Positions 37,900 through 46,901 of a DNA stretch of 64,000 nt are shown here, in pieces. The notes below the pieces were generated by a model that saw only the letters and a list, made by a program, of their open reading frames with translations, did no database searches and was not told the origin of the DNA. The DNA comes from Cyclobacteriaceae bacterium (lineage in GTDB: Bacteria; Bacteroidota; Bacteroidia; Cytophagales; Cyclobacteriaceae). Position 1 is the first letter of the stretch. Every line of letters starts with the position of its first letter. The stretch is taken from the NCBI GenBank assembly GCA_028278225.1, contig JANQEU010000085.1, forward strand, positions 1 to 64,000, read 5' to 3'. A program made the translations under genes and the position numbers.

Positions 37900-40800
37900 A
37901 TGAAAAAGCTAATCCTTCAAAACATGCAGTCTCCGGGTGATATTGTTATGCTCACCGCAGCGGTCAGAGATCTGCATCTTTCGCATCCCGGCGAATTCCT
38001 GACGGATGTCCGGACCACGTGCCCGGAACTATGGTGCCATAACCCGTTTATTACACCATTAGAAGATAATGATCCTGAAGCTCAAACCTTTTATTGTCAT
38101 TATCCACTCATTCATAAAAGCAACCAGCTTCCCTACCACTTCATTTTTGGGTTTATGGAGTACCTGAACGAGCAGCTGGGACTGCGGATTAAACCAAGTG
38201 CATTCAAAGGGGATATTCACCTCGGTGAATCAGAACGCCAACAGCCATCGATCGTTTCCACTCTTACCGGTGATGATGAGCCTTATTGGATTATTAACGC
38301 CGGGGGGAAGATGGATTTTACTGCCAAGTGGTGGTCCCATGACAGGTATCAGGAGGTCGTGGACTACTTTAAAGGCAAGATCAGGTTCGTACAGGTAGGA
38401 GAATCCGGTCATCACCATCCTCCCTTAAAGAATGTGATCAATCTTGTAGGTAAAACCAACCTCAGGCAGCTGATATTACTTGTTCATCAGGCACAGGGGG
38501 TACTCACACCAGTGAGTCTTCCTATGCATCTTGCTGCCGGGGTCGAAACCCGTAACAACGCCCCAAAATCCCGGCCCTGTGTGGTCATAGCAGGGGGTAG
38601 AGAACCTGTACAGTGGGAAGCTTATCCCCACCATCAATACATTCACACTGTAGGAAGTTTGCCTTGCTGTGCGGAGGGAGGGTGCTGGAAATCAAGGGTG
38701 CGTGCACTAAAGGATGGAAGCCAGTGGGATGCCCCCTCCCAACTTTGTGTAGACGTTGTGGATGATCTCCCCCATTGTTTACATATGATCACAGCTGAAG
38801 AAGTATGCAAACGGATAGCACAGTATTTTGATGGGAAAGACATCCAATATGCCAGTGCGAAGGTGAATGGGCATAATTTCAAAGTTCCGGAATCTCTTCC
38901 GCTGCTTAAAAACGGTCATGACCGGCAAAGTCAGGACACAAAGGTCAATACCGGACCAATGGCACAGCCCACCGGCTCTGAAGCGGGTCATAATCGCTTG
39001 TCAGACTGCCTTACCACTGAAACTGCCGTTGAGAAGGCTAATGCATTCATGGAAAGGATACCGCCCTTCCCGGACCATTATGAAGGGCAGGGAATCGTCA
39101 TATGTGGTGGAGGCGCTCGCTATTTCACGTGTGCATGGGTTTGCATCAATATGTTACGGGACCTGGGTTGTACCCTCCCCATCGAGCTCTGGCACCTGGG
39201 AGAGAAGGAAGTTGATTACCGGATTCGCAGCCTGATCAGCCACCTGGATGTAACATTGGTAGATGCAATGAAGGTCCGGGAGAAACATCCCATGCGAATA
39301 TTAAACGGATGGGAACTCAAGCCTTTTGCGATCAAGCATTCCGGGTTCAAAGAGGTGATGCTCCTGGATGCGGATAACGTTGCGGTAAAAGATCCGACTT
39401 TCCTGTTTGAGCATCAGGAGTACCTGGATACAGGTGCCATATTCTGGCCTGATTTCGGCCGGATACCTGAAGATCATGGCGTCTGGGAGATTATTGGTAT
39501 TCCATACAGAGATGAACCGGAATTTGAGACCGGACAACTTTTGGTAAACAAGGAAAAATGCTGGAAAGAATTGTGTTTAACCGTCTGGTACAACGCTCAC
39601 TCGGATTTTTTCTATCAGCACATGCACGGGGATAAGGAAACATTTCATATGGCATGGGCACGATACAATACTCACTACACGATGATCGATCACCCGGTTG
39701 AGTATTTGTCCGGAGTAGTCTTTTTGCAGTATGGTCCTGATGGAGATCTTCTTTTCCAACATCGCAATTTTGATAAGTGGCAACTCAATTTGCGACATCA
39801 AAAAATTAGCAATTTCAGGTTGGGCGAGGAATGTGAAAAACACCTGATCAACTTAAGAGAATGGTGGGACGGCAGCATACATGGTGCCAAGGCCATCCCG
39901 GACTTTTCTGCCGATACCGAGTTAAAGCGGGCGTATGATGAAGTAGTGAACACAACTTGGGAATACATCATTTTCAGTTCGCATACACGAAAGATCGCCT
40001 TTCATCCAAACGGTCAGGTTTCCGAAGGATATGGCGAACTGGAACGATACTGGATGCTGGGCAAGGAGGATCCTGGCGTTGTTCTTAACATTTACTCGGC
40101 TGCAGGTGAACACACCATTCAGTTTCATCAGCAAAAGAAGGGAAAATGGAAAGGTCGCTGGTTAGTCGGCCATCAGCTGATGGTGGAGATCAACCAATCA
40201 TCTGAATCCGGGGAAATCCTCTCCATGGCTAACGCCCCTGCTCATATTAACCAATACCTGGAAGACATTGGGGATCCAGCTGCCAGGTATGAAGGGCGTG
40301 GGATCGTCATTTGCGGTGGCGGGTTAAATTTTTTCCCATCAGCCTGGGTGTGTATTCGCATGCTGCGGAAAATGGGAAGCAAGCTTCCGATTGAACTCTG
40401 GCACCTGGGACCACAGGAGATGGATCAAAAAATGCGTAAGCTGCTGGCGCCTTACCATGTGCAATGTGTAGATGCCCTCCAGGTGGAAAAACTGCATCCG
40501 GCGAGAATATTGAATGGCTGGGAACTCAAGGCTTACTCCATTCTTCATTCCCGGTTCAGGGAGGTCCTGTTTCTTGATGCGGACAACACGCCATTGAGGA
40601 ACCCCGATTCTCTTTTTGAAGAGCCGGAATATCTAGAAAAGCGCTCCGTTCTGTGGCCGGATCGTACGGATCAGACCTTCCATGCCAATCACGCCGTCTG
40701 GAAGATCATGGATATTCCATATGTCCATGAACCTGCCGTTGAGTCCGGCCAACTGATGGTCGACAAAATTGATTGCTGGAAGGCGTTGAAACTCGCGGTA

Positions 40801-41790
40801 TGGATGAACGATCATTCAGACTTCTTTTACCGGCATTTATACGGAGATAAAGACACATTTCATTTTTCCTGGCGCAAGGTTGGACAGGAATATGCCATGC
40901 CGGAGAAGCTTTTGGAAGACCTGGTTCCCGGGATTATGATCCAGCATGATTTCGCCGGTGACCCGATATTTCAGCATCGTCATGGATACAAATGGGAGTT
41001 ATTGCAAACCAATCCGAAATTTCATGGATTCCGGTTTCAGGATGAGTGCTTCGGTTTTGTAGCAGAACTCAAAGCTGATTGGAATGGCGTCATCGAAACG
41101 GAAGATCCGACTCCCCGTGTTGCGGTGATCACCATGCTTGCCGGAGAAGCATACCGCGAATCCGTGAATCCAATGACGGTGCACAAGCACCAATATTGTG
41201 AAAAACACGGGTATGATCTTTTCATTGGAAACGAAGCAGATGTGCAACCAGATCGACCAGTATCATGGTGGAAAGTTCCGTTGATCAAACAGGTTATGAC
41301 GAACTATGAATTCGTGCTATGGTTAGATGGCGATGCTACGTTCATGAACATGGAGGAACGTATTGAGCATTTCTTTTCTCCTGATTTAAGATCAGGTGCG
41401 GATCTGATCCTGAAACGAGATCTCGAAGGCAACATTAATATGGGTACTTTCCTGATCAGGCGTTCGGAGTGGGCTTTTCAGTTGTTAGACAGGATATGGG
41501 ATCAGGAGCAATTTATTCATCATCCTTGGTGGGAAAACCAAGCTTTTATCCATTTATACGAAAACGATGGATCAGTCAGGGAAAAGACCAAACTCATCGA
41601 AGATGGATCATTAAGATTCAATATTTACCCCCATGCCGATGAATACCGGGAAGGTGATTTCATCATACATTTTGCGGGTCTTAAGGAGGAGGATCTGGCA
41701 GGCTGGGTGGAATGGTTTGTCCAGACCACAACACACAAAACTGAATCATTATTAGAAGACGACAAATCAAAGATCTATGAGAATAATTAG
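37900..41790 (+). CDS. Four-module glycosyltransferase (GT9-, 2x GT71- and GT34-like)
   Basis: The start at 37900 (MKKLILQNMQSPGD) is chosen over an upstream ATG at 37855 that would overlap the previous gene. Residues 1-310 look like a GT9/heptosyltransferase (QNMQSPGDIVMLTAAV, late PCCAEGGCWKSR). Two homologous GT71 (Mnn1)-like modules follow, about 393-667 and 796-1060, each with GIVICGGG, LPIELWHLG, NGWELK, a DADN acid motif (D490/D492 and D893/D895) and HSDFFY; a small beta-domain (about 668-770) separates them. The C-terminal module (about 1071-1285) is GT34 (Mnn10/GMA12)-like with WLDGDATF (D1143, D1145). It has no membrane helix. It lies directly after the Ser-tract genes, so glycosylation of their Ser tracts is a natural hypothesis. 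It overlaps the next gene by 14 nt. Confidence 0.8.
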   Translation: MKKLILQNMQSPGDIVMLTAAVRDLHLSHPGEFLTDVRTTCPELWCHNPFITPLEDNDPEAQTFYCHYPLIHKSNQLPYHFIFGFMEYLNEQLGLRIKPSAFKGDIHLGESERQQPSIVSTLTGDDEPYWIINAGGKMDFTAKWWSHDRYQEVVDYFKGKIRFVQVGESGHHHPPLKNVINLVGKTNLRQLILLVHQAQGVLTPVSLPMHLAAGVETRNNAPKSRPCVVIAGGREPVQWEAYPHHQYIHTVGSLPCCAEGGCWKSRVRALKDGSQWDAPSQLCVDVVDDLPHCLHMITAEEVCKRIAQYFDGKDIQYASAKVNGHNFKVPESLPLLKNGHDRQSQDTKVNTGPMAQPTGSEAGHNRLSDCLTTETAVEKANAFMERIPPFPDHYEGQGIVICGGGARYFTCAWVCINMLRDLGCTLPIELWHLGEKEVDYRIRSLISHLDVTLVDAMKVREKHPMRILNGWELKPFAIKHSGFKEVMLLDADNVAVKDPTFLFEHQEYLDTGAIFWPDFGRIPEDHGVWEIIGIPYRDEPEFETGQLLVNKEKCWKELCLTVWYNAHSDFFYQHMHGDKETFHMAWARYNTHYTMIDHPVEYLSGVVFLQYGPDGDLLFQHRNFDKWQLNLRHQKISNFRLGEECEKHLINLREWWDGSIHGAKAIPDFSADTELKRAYDEVVNTTWEYIIFSSHTRKIAFHPNGQVSEGYGELERYWMLGKEDPGVVLNIYSAAGEHTIQFHQQKKGKWKGRWLVGHQLMVEINQSSESGEILSMANAPAHINQYLEDIGDPAARYEGRGIVICGGGLNFFPSAWVCIRMLRKMGSKLPIELWHLGPQEMDQKMRKLLAPYHVQCVDALQVEKLHPARILNGWELKAYSILHSRFREVLFLDADNTPLRNPDSLFEEPEYLEKRSVLWPDRTDQTFHANHAVWKIMDIPYVHEPAVESGQLMVDKIDCWKALKLAVWMNDHSDFFYRHLYGDKDTFHFSWRKVGQEYAMPEKLLEDLVPGIMIQHDFAGDPIFQHRHGYKWELLQTNPKFHGFRFQDECFGFVAELKADWNGVIETEDPTPRVAVITMLAGEAYRESVNPMTVHKHQYCEKHGYDLFIGNEADVQPDRPVSWWKVPLIKQVMTNYEFVLWLDGDATFMNMEERIEHFFSPDLRSGADLILKRDLEGNINMGTFLIRRSEWAFQLLDRIWDQEQFIHHPWWENQAFIHLYENDGSVREKTKLIEDGSLRFNIYPHADEYREGDFIIHFAGLKEEDLAGWVEWFVQTTTHKTESLLEDDKSKIYENN

Positions 41791-42550
41791 TTGGAATGTT
41801 TACTACGGAACCCTCAATAACAATTTTGTGTCTAATCAAACACTTAACATGCAAAATGTTTCGCTGGTGAGTCCGACTGACAGGGTAAGATATATATTAC
41901 TATTAGCTGCATACTATAATGTAGATGTGGTAGTCCTTCAGGAGCTTCCCGGGGCTTTGCCACCCTTGCTTAATGGAGGTGTCCAAGGTCCTGGTCAAAT
42001 TACATTCAATCATAATATTGGGATCAATAACACGATACAGGTTAATTTCAATTATGCAACAATAAGAGAACAACTGGTACCACCGGGTTATGCAAATCTC
42101 AGTGCCTCTAACAGGAACTACGGTGTTTTTATTAATGCGAACATTCAAAACCTTCAGTGGGCTCAACCTCCAACATACTATCTACCCTTGACATACATAG
42201 CTTATTTGAAGGTACTTGCACGTCCCCCCATTCATTTTGCAGTTGCGAAAAATAATACTCTTTACAATCTTTTCACCTGGCACAATGAAATTGCACCTAA
42301 TGCAATACCTTGTTTAGGTCAATTTGCTAACAATCTTCAACAAAATGGTCCTGTTCAAAGACCTGTTCTGGCTGGAGATCTTAATGTGTACATTCAAAGT
42401 ATACATCAATTTTTCAATAACAACTGGACTGATTGTTACGATGGCCTTGATCATATCCTTTACTATGGGAATGCACAACATGTCCCTGGACTTGTACATG
42501 AATTGAATTTTCGAAGTGATGCTCACTATCCTGTTTCCTCCGAATTCTGA
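41777..42550 (+). CDS. Endonuclease/exonuclease/phosphatase-fold protein
   Basis: The 257-aa protein carries the EEP active-site set: ISWNV (N7), VLQELPG (E56), FTWHNE (H169), LAGDLNV (D201, N203), LDHIL (D225, H226) and SDAHYPV (D248, H250). The His in the middle and the final DxH pair also resemble DNase I/CdtB-like nucleases, but phosphatases of this fold share them. There is no signal peptide. It starts inside the end of the glycosyltransferase gene (14-nt overlap) and is visibly more AT-rich than the genes before it. Whether it acts on nucleic acid, lipid or sugar phosphate is not decided by sequence. Confidence 0.75.
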   Translation: MRIISWNVYYGTLNNNFVSNQTLNMQNVSLVSPTDRVRYILLLAAYYNVDVVVLQELPGALPPLLNGGVQGPGQITFNHNIGINNTIQVNFNYATIREQLVPPGYANLSASNRNYGVFINANIQNLQWAQPPTYYLPLTYIAYLKVLARPPIHFAVAKNNTLYNLFTWHNEIAPNAIPCLGQFANNLQQNGPVQRPVLAGDLNVYIQSIHQFFNNNWTDCYDGLDHILYYGNAQHVPGLVHELNFRSDAHYPVSSEF

Positions 42551-43579
42551 TCAATCGCCCGGAAGGAACGGATAAAAATCAAGCGGGAGGTCTTCACTCA
42601 ACCGGTTGGCGAAATCGAGACCTTCCATAGGGTAATTTGTCACAGACGGAGCGACAACAAACTCCGGATCTCTCCTCAAATAAGTGACTTCCAACACAGT
42701 GGGTACTTTAAATTCACCCAAAGAATGAATAGGGCCCCAATTATTCTGGTGTACATGAATGACATGAAAATGTTTATGCAGCTTGTTAAGTACTTCCCAT
42801 TTTTTATCTGCTGAATATTCAAAGTTATTTTCCGCGATCCCATGCCATTCTACCACTACCTGTTGAAATTTCTTTAAGATTCGAACCGGAAGACCGTCAA
42901 ACACTTCCCATTCACTTCCCTCAACATCCACTTTAAGTAAAAGATTTCGAGCTTCCATATGCCCGTTTTCCATTATGTGTTGTTCCAGCGTTCCCAATCC
43001 CGGTTCCGCTCTTCCGGACAATCCCTCCTGCTTCCAGTGAAGTTTATTACGTCTCGGAGAAATATATAACATCAGCTCCTGTCCCCATCCGGAATCGACA
43101 TCAGTGCGGGTAATGACAAAACGGAGTCGTTTTCCGTCTAACTTCTCAATGGTGAAGTTGAAGGTATCAGCGTATTCCTGATTCAAGCTTTTAATGATAA
43201 CATCGTCCTTCTTGATATTCCAATACACCTCCAGTTCAACGTTCACGTTGTTTTCCGGAGAACTCCCGACCGGGAATACCAAACCCGTATCCGGTAATGA
43301 AGAAATAGTATGATCATAACAAAAAACCGGGGCATCATACTGGGAAACAAAGTCCAGATCAAACGAAATGTTGTCCCCTATTCCATAGCTATACAAAGCA
43401 TCGTAGGCCGGGAGATCTATCAATACATAACCTCCGTCGGAATTAGCTCCATATCTCTTTTTGGAGCACGAGGGCACTTCCACAGGTTTCAAAAAAGCAA
43501 GCTTATCTCTCATTAGCAGAATGAATTCCGTAAGATTGCAAAACCGGTGATGCAATCCACCTGAAAGCCGGATCACCAA
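42551..43579 (-). CDS. FkbM-like SAM-dependent methyltransferase
   Basis: The C-terminal half has the FkbM motif LLLKVDVEGSEWEVF (about 214-227) and a following QQVVVEWHG strand; the N-terminal part has NSDGGYVLID and a partial SAM site (SYGIGDNISFDLDF, YDHT). Between them lies an insertion of about 65 residues (110-175) with a beta-strand character (FNFTIEKLDGKRLRFVITRTD). FkbM-type enzymes often O-methylate sugars or natural products. It converges with the EEP gene without any gap (42550/42551), and may modify the product of the adjacent glycosyltransferase; that is inference. Confidence 0.7.
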   Translation of the reverse strand: MVIRLSGGLHHRFCNLTEFILLMRDKLAFLKPVEVPSCSKKRYGANSDGGYVLIDLPAYDALYSYGIGDNISFDLDFVSQYDAPVFCYDHTISSLPDTGLVFPVGSSPENNVNVELEVYWNIKKDDVIIKSLNQEYADTFNFTIEKLDGKRLRFVITRTDVDSGWGQELMLYISPRRNKLHWKQEGLSGRAEPGLGTLEQHIMENGHMEARNLLLKVDVEGSEWEVFDGLPVRILKKFQQVVVEWHGIAENNFEYSADKKWEVLNKLHKHFHVIHVHQNNWGPIHSLGEFKVPTVLEVTYLRRDPEFVVAPSVTNYPMEGLDFANRLSEDLPLDFYPFLPGD

Positions 43580-43835
43580 CAGGAGCTTTGTGCTTTTGTT
43601 TCTCAGATTTAAAGATCATCAGGAAATCCTACCTTAACTGTTTGTGTAATATTATTTTGAGATTCTCCATTTATTGACCTGCAAGCAATGAGGAGCAGGA
43701 AAAGAAAATAGCATGGGAACTGGTTAGGGGATGTCATGGTTGAAGTGCTTGGATTGCATCTACAATTTAATCAAATTATAAAAATGATAGGAAACGCTCC
43801 TTCCCTCCTGCCTTTATTTTACATCAGCCGAATAT

Positions 43836-44549
43836 TCAATTTGTAGCTCGTCTGAATCTGCCTCCGACGTAGACCCTGATCATCCAGAAAAACAGTGCTA
43901 AGACCACCAGAAAAACCGGTGCGGCAAGCAGTCCGGATGACCGTATGAATTCGGGGAAAACCTGAGGTTGCCCCAGAAACAATGAGCCCACGGCAATGAA
44001 CAATGCCAATATCATTCGCCACAGATGTCGGGCTATTCGTTGTTTACCGTATACACCACCCTTCACAAGTACCTTTATGTCCAGAAAGATCGCAACAGCA
44101 GCAAGAACCGTGTAGACATAAAATGCCTCTACATACACTCCATCAATGATCGCTTCTCCACTCCGGGCTGCCTCAATGCTCAGTATCAGGAAGCCCAGGA
44201 AGAGCAATACTGCAAAAAGTCCCGCTATTTTTTCCTTTATTGTAGTGATTCCCTTGTGGTTAGATGCCGCCAACCTCCCCGTAAGCACAAGGTACAGGGT
44301 AAAAAGTCCTATAAGTGCATTGATGGTTTCTGATGATGAAAAGACAGCCAAATAGCTGGCTGCCCCGGCCATTCCCAGCATGGCATAGAAAAAAAGCCTT
44401 CCGAAAAGTTTGTGCCACGGGGTCCCCTTTTTGGGAATTAATGACGAAAAACCGGCTACAATCGCCAAGGATCCGGCGGTAATATGAAGTGTCAGGAAAA
44501 ATGCATTCATGGTGGATCGGATAGTTTGCCATAAGCCTGATGAATTCAA
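43836..44549 (-). CDS. DUF2306-like polytopic membrane protein
   Basis: About seven hydrophobic helices; the N-terminal helix has LHITAGSLAIVAGFSSL followed by KKGTPWHKLFGRLFFYAML, resembling DUF2306-type proteins. Met14 (44510) is an alternative start that removes a short hydrophilic leader. The protein is an inner-membrane protein without assigned function. Gene stands alone, with about 100 nt to the S41 peptidase gene stop upstream. Confidence 0.6.
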   Translation of the reverse strand: MNSSGLWQTIRSTMNAFFLTLHITAGSLAIVAGFSSLIPKKGTPWHKLFGRLFFYAMLGMAGAASYLAVFSSSETINALIGLFTLYLVLTGRLAASNHKGITTIKEKIAGLFAVLLFLGFLILSIEAARSGEAIIDGVYVEAFYVYTVLAAVAIFLDIKVLVKGGVYGKQRIARHLWRMILALFIAVGSLFLGQPQVFPEFIRSSGLLAAPVFLVVLALFFWMIRVYVGGRFRRATN

Positions 44550-44649
44550 AGGAAAGATGGTTGCATATCAGGGGTTTGACTGGCCTTTTTGTCGTGTCAC
44601 CAATGCACGTCTGTATTTCGTCCCGATAGCCTCATCTTCGAAATATTGA

Positions 44650-45660
44650 TCATTGGCTCAAGCGCGTTATGGCAGCCTCCAGTTGGTGATCCACACCGGC
44701 CACCGCATCAGCCGCAGTTTGTCTGACATAAATATCCGGAGGAACGCCATTCCATTCAATGGGAATACTATCCCCACGGAAAACAGCGGAGGTGTTCAAA
44801 GAAATAGCTTTTCCACTAGGCAAAGTAAATACAGGATTAGTATTGGAAGACATTCCTCCTCCGGCCGTGGTATCACCGAGTAGAGTCACATGACTTTGCT
44901 GCCAAAACCGGTCAGCAAAAACTTCTCCGGCGCTGAAAGTTGTCCCGTTGATAAGTATGATGATGGACTTGGTGAATGTCAACGATTGATTCGGCGGGAT
45001 CAAACCCGGTTCGATCACCTCATTCACTTTCACCTGGTAACCGCTGAACACCGTATCCGAAATAAGATATCCCACGATCGGATCGTAGACACTACTACCG
45101 CCTCCGTCATTTTCACGTACATCAATGATCAATCCATCAGCCTCCTGAAAATACCGGACGCACTCCGCAAATTCATCCTGCCTGCCACTCAACCTGCTGC
45201 CGAAAGTGGAAAGGCGGACATAACCAATAGACTCGGTAATGAACTGATACTCAATCGCTTCATTGGCTATGACTATTAATGGCTTATCGAAGTACTTTCT
45301 GATCAAATTGACATCCAGAGCATTGGCATCTCTGATCATTCTCGACGGTGTATAGGGTCTTACTTTGGTACCTCCCAAAGTCAGGACCGAAGCATGGCCA
45401 TCCTCCAGTCTTCCAACCATATCATAAAGGACCTGGTAAATGTCATCTCCCACAGTTTGCTCCGCTCTTGTCCGGTAATCCACATATACTTCGTCCCAGT
45501 CAATTCCTTTGTAATCCAAAAGTGGGTAAGTCAGATCGATGTGGGTCCATGCCGCTTCAAAGTCCTGAATATTCAGTTCCACAGACGAGTCATCCGGAAC
45601 CAAATTGTGACATCCAATGCAAAGGATGGCTATTGTGGGATAAAAGACTTTTCTCATCAT
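44650..45660 (-). CDS. S41-family peptidase, probable lipoprotein
   Basis: The N-terminus (MMRKVFYPTIAILCIGC) looks like a lipoprotein signal with Cys17 as the acylated residue, although the -3 position is atypical. The C-terminal domain has the S41 features IIDVRENDGGGSSVYDPI and ILINGTTFSAGEVFADRF, with nucleophile Ser243. No PDZ domain is evident. It should hydrolyse peptides or proteins on the periplasmic side. The start overlaps the end of the upstream gene by 4 nt, so the two are coupled. Confidence 0.85.
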   Translation of the reverse strand: MMRKVFYPTIAILCIGCHNLVPDDSSVELNIQDFEAAWTHIDLTYPLLDYKGIDWDEVYVDYRTRAEQTVGDDIYQVLYDMVGRLEDGHASVLTLGGTKVRPYTPSRMIRDANALDVNLIRKYFDKPLIVIANEAIEYQFITESIGYVRLSTFGSRLSGRQDEFAECVRYFQEADGLIIDVRENDGGGSSVYDPIVGYLISDTVFSGYQVKVNEVIEPGLIPPNQSLTFTKSIIILINGTTFSAGEVFADRFWQQSHVTLLGDTTAGGGMSSNTNPVFTLPSGKAISLNTSAVFRGDSIPIEWNGVPPDIYVRQTAADAVAGVDHQLEAAITRLSQ

Positions 45661-46439
45661 CGTTTCCGCTTCAGGTTAAAACTTAGACCTAATTCACCAC
45701 CGGTCTGCCCCATGTGCAGATCCTGGTCAACACCGGTGATGTACGTCAGACGGTTTTTAAATGAGGTAAAAACAAGTATCCTGTCAATCAACCTGTATTT
45801 CAAAGTGAGATAAAATAGCATCTCAAAATTTTTATTTAACGCTAGAACCTGTGCGTCAAATTCGTCCGAAAGGTCGGACCTTAAACTCGCCGTGAGGATA
45901 TTCAACCCGGTCTCCCCGGTGATTTCCCATTTTTCATTCAATGGAAAATATACACGTGAATTCAATCTTAAGGGGAATTGCAATAAGAATGAGCTTACTT
46001 TTTGTTCCTGGCTGCCGCCCTGGGCCACATTTTGCTTTCTTTCATACACATGCATCCCATAACCCGGGCCAATGTAGATGCTGATTTCCTTGCCTGAGAG
46101 CTTTGCAGAACCCAGCCTGTAATAATGGTTGACCGGCAGTTTGAAATCCAAAATACTGGCTCCAAGATTGGGAATATCACTGTTTTCCAGGTCAGAAATA
46201 TCAGTGATATCCAATCCAAGGTGAAATCCCCTGCCCTCTTTAAAGTGGTTCCAGTGGATAGACAAAGGAGCACACGATCCGGAGTATCGTGTTTTGGATA
46301 TATACTCATCCGTATTTCCATATTGGATCAATCCCGTTGAAATGTCAATTTGGGCGATGTCACCAGCGGTATCCTGTCCAAATAGTGACATGGTAAACAA
46401 GATGGCCAAATTGAATAGCGGAATTCGTCTTTCTTTCAT
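45657..46439 (-). CDS. Secreted beta-rich protein, probable small outer-membrane barrel
   Basis: A signal peptide (about 1-22, ending FGQ) precedes 240 residues of alternating strands (FHLGLDITDI, LDFKLPVNHYYRLGSAKL, ISIYIGPGYGMHVYE, GGELGLSFNLKRKR). This fits a small outer-membrane beta-barrel. No family was recognised. Overlaps the S41 peptidase gene by 4 nt, so the peptidase and this protein probably work together at the envelope. Confidence 0.6.
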   Translation of the reverse strand: MKERRIPLFNLAILFTMSLFGQDTAGDIAQIDISTGLIQYGNTDEYISKTRYSGSCAPLSIHWNHFKEGRGFHLGLDITDISDLENSDIPNLGASILDFKLPVNHYYRLGSAKLSGKEISIYIGPGYGMHVYERKQNVAQGGSQEQKVSSFLLQFPLRLNSRVYFPLNEKWEITGETGLNILTASLRSDLSDEFDAQVLALNKNFEMLFYLTLKYRLIDRILVFTSFKNRLTYITGVDQDLHMGQTGGELGLSFNLKRKR

Positions 46440-46620
46440 ATAAGAGGATAAATATCGTCAGTACCTGTGACCTTTACGTTTCCGGTTATAACATGATGAA
46501 GTATTCTTACCAGTATCCAGGTATTCTATCATGCTTGTTTTCCAGGCTAGTTTTATTGTGATTAAAATAGGAAATTTGCAAAACCAATGGAGAAGGTGTC
46601 TCAAAAGTCCCGATTTCTGA

Positions 46621-46638
46621 GTCCCGATACATCGGGAC
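46621..46638. repeat. Short perfect palindrome
   Basis: GTCCCGAT and ATCGGGAC around an AC centre. CCGATNNATCGG-type palindromes are common intergenic repeats in Bacteroidota. Confidence 0.4.
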
Positions 46639-46690
46639 GAACCGGCCTGATCGAGTAGCAGAACGTCCTCTCCTACTACAAGACAGTACT

Positions 46691-46896
46691 TTAACGTGAG
46701 TTCGAGATAACAACCTCAAAAAAACAGTCATATCGAATAAAATGAGATATCTTTTCACTTTCATGAGTTTGAATCATTATTTCAAGCATATTATGATCTG
46801 GAAAGATTTCTCTGTCGAGCACCTCCTTCGTCGAAAAGACTGTTTTTTGAGGTTTGGGACACAAACCTTGTATTCCTTAACTCGAACTCACGTTAC
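46691..46896. repeat. MITE-like element with long terminal inverted repeats
   Basis: The left end TTAACGTGAGTTCGAGATAA (46691-46710) is matched by CTCGAACTCACGTTA at the right end (46881-46895). Inside, AACCTCAAAAAAACAGTC (about 46712-46729) pairs with GACTGTTTTTTGAGGTT (about 46839-46855), so the arms continue inward with interruptions. The tip sequence is the same as in the 63-nt element at 12677. No transposase gene is included. Confidence 0.65.
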
Positions 46897-46901
46897 TTTA
46901 A

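Larger units (their letters stand above)
46440..46901. other. 462-nt intergenic region containing a MITE-like element
   Basis: No gene. It contains a perfect palindrome (GTCCCGAT-AC-ATCGGGAC, 46621-46638) and the MITE-like inverted repeat at 46691-46896. Short frames inside the element have no coding features. Confidence 0.5.

Noticed and set aside
45394-45813. 139-codon + strand frame across the S41 peptidase
   Set aside because: Antisense shadow of two well-supported minus-strand genes.
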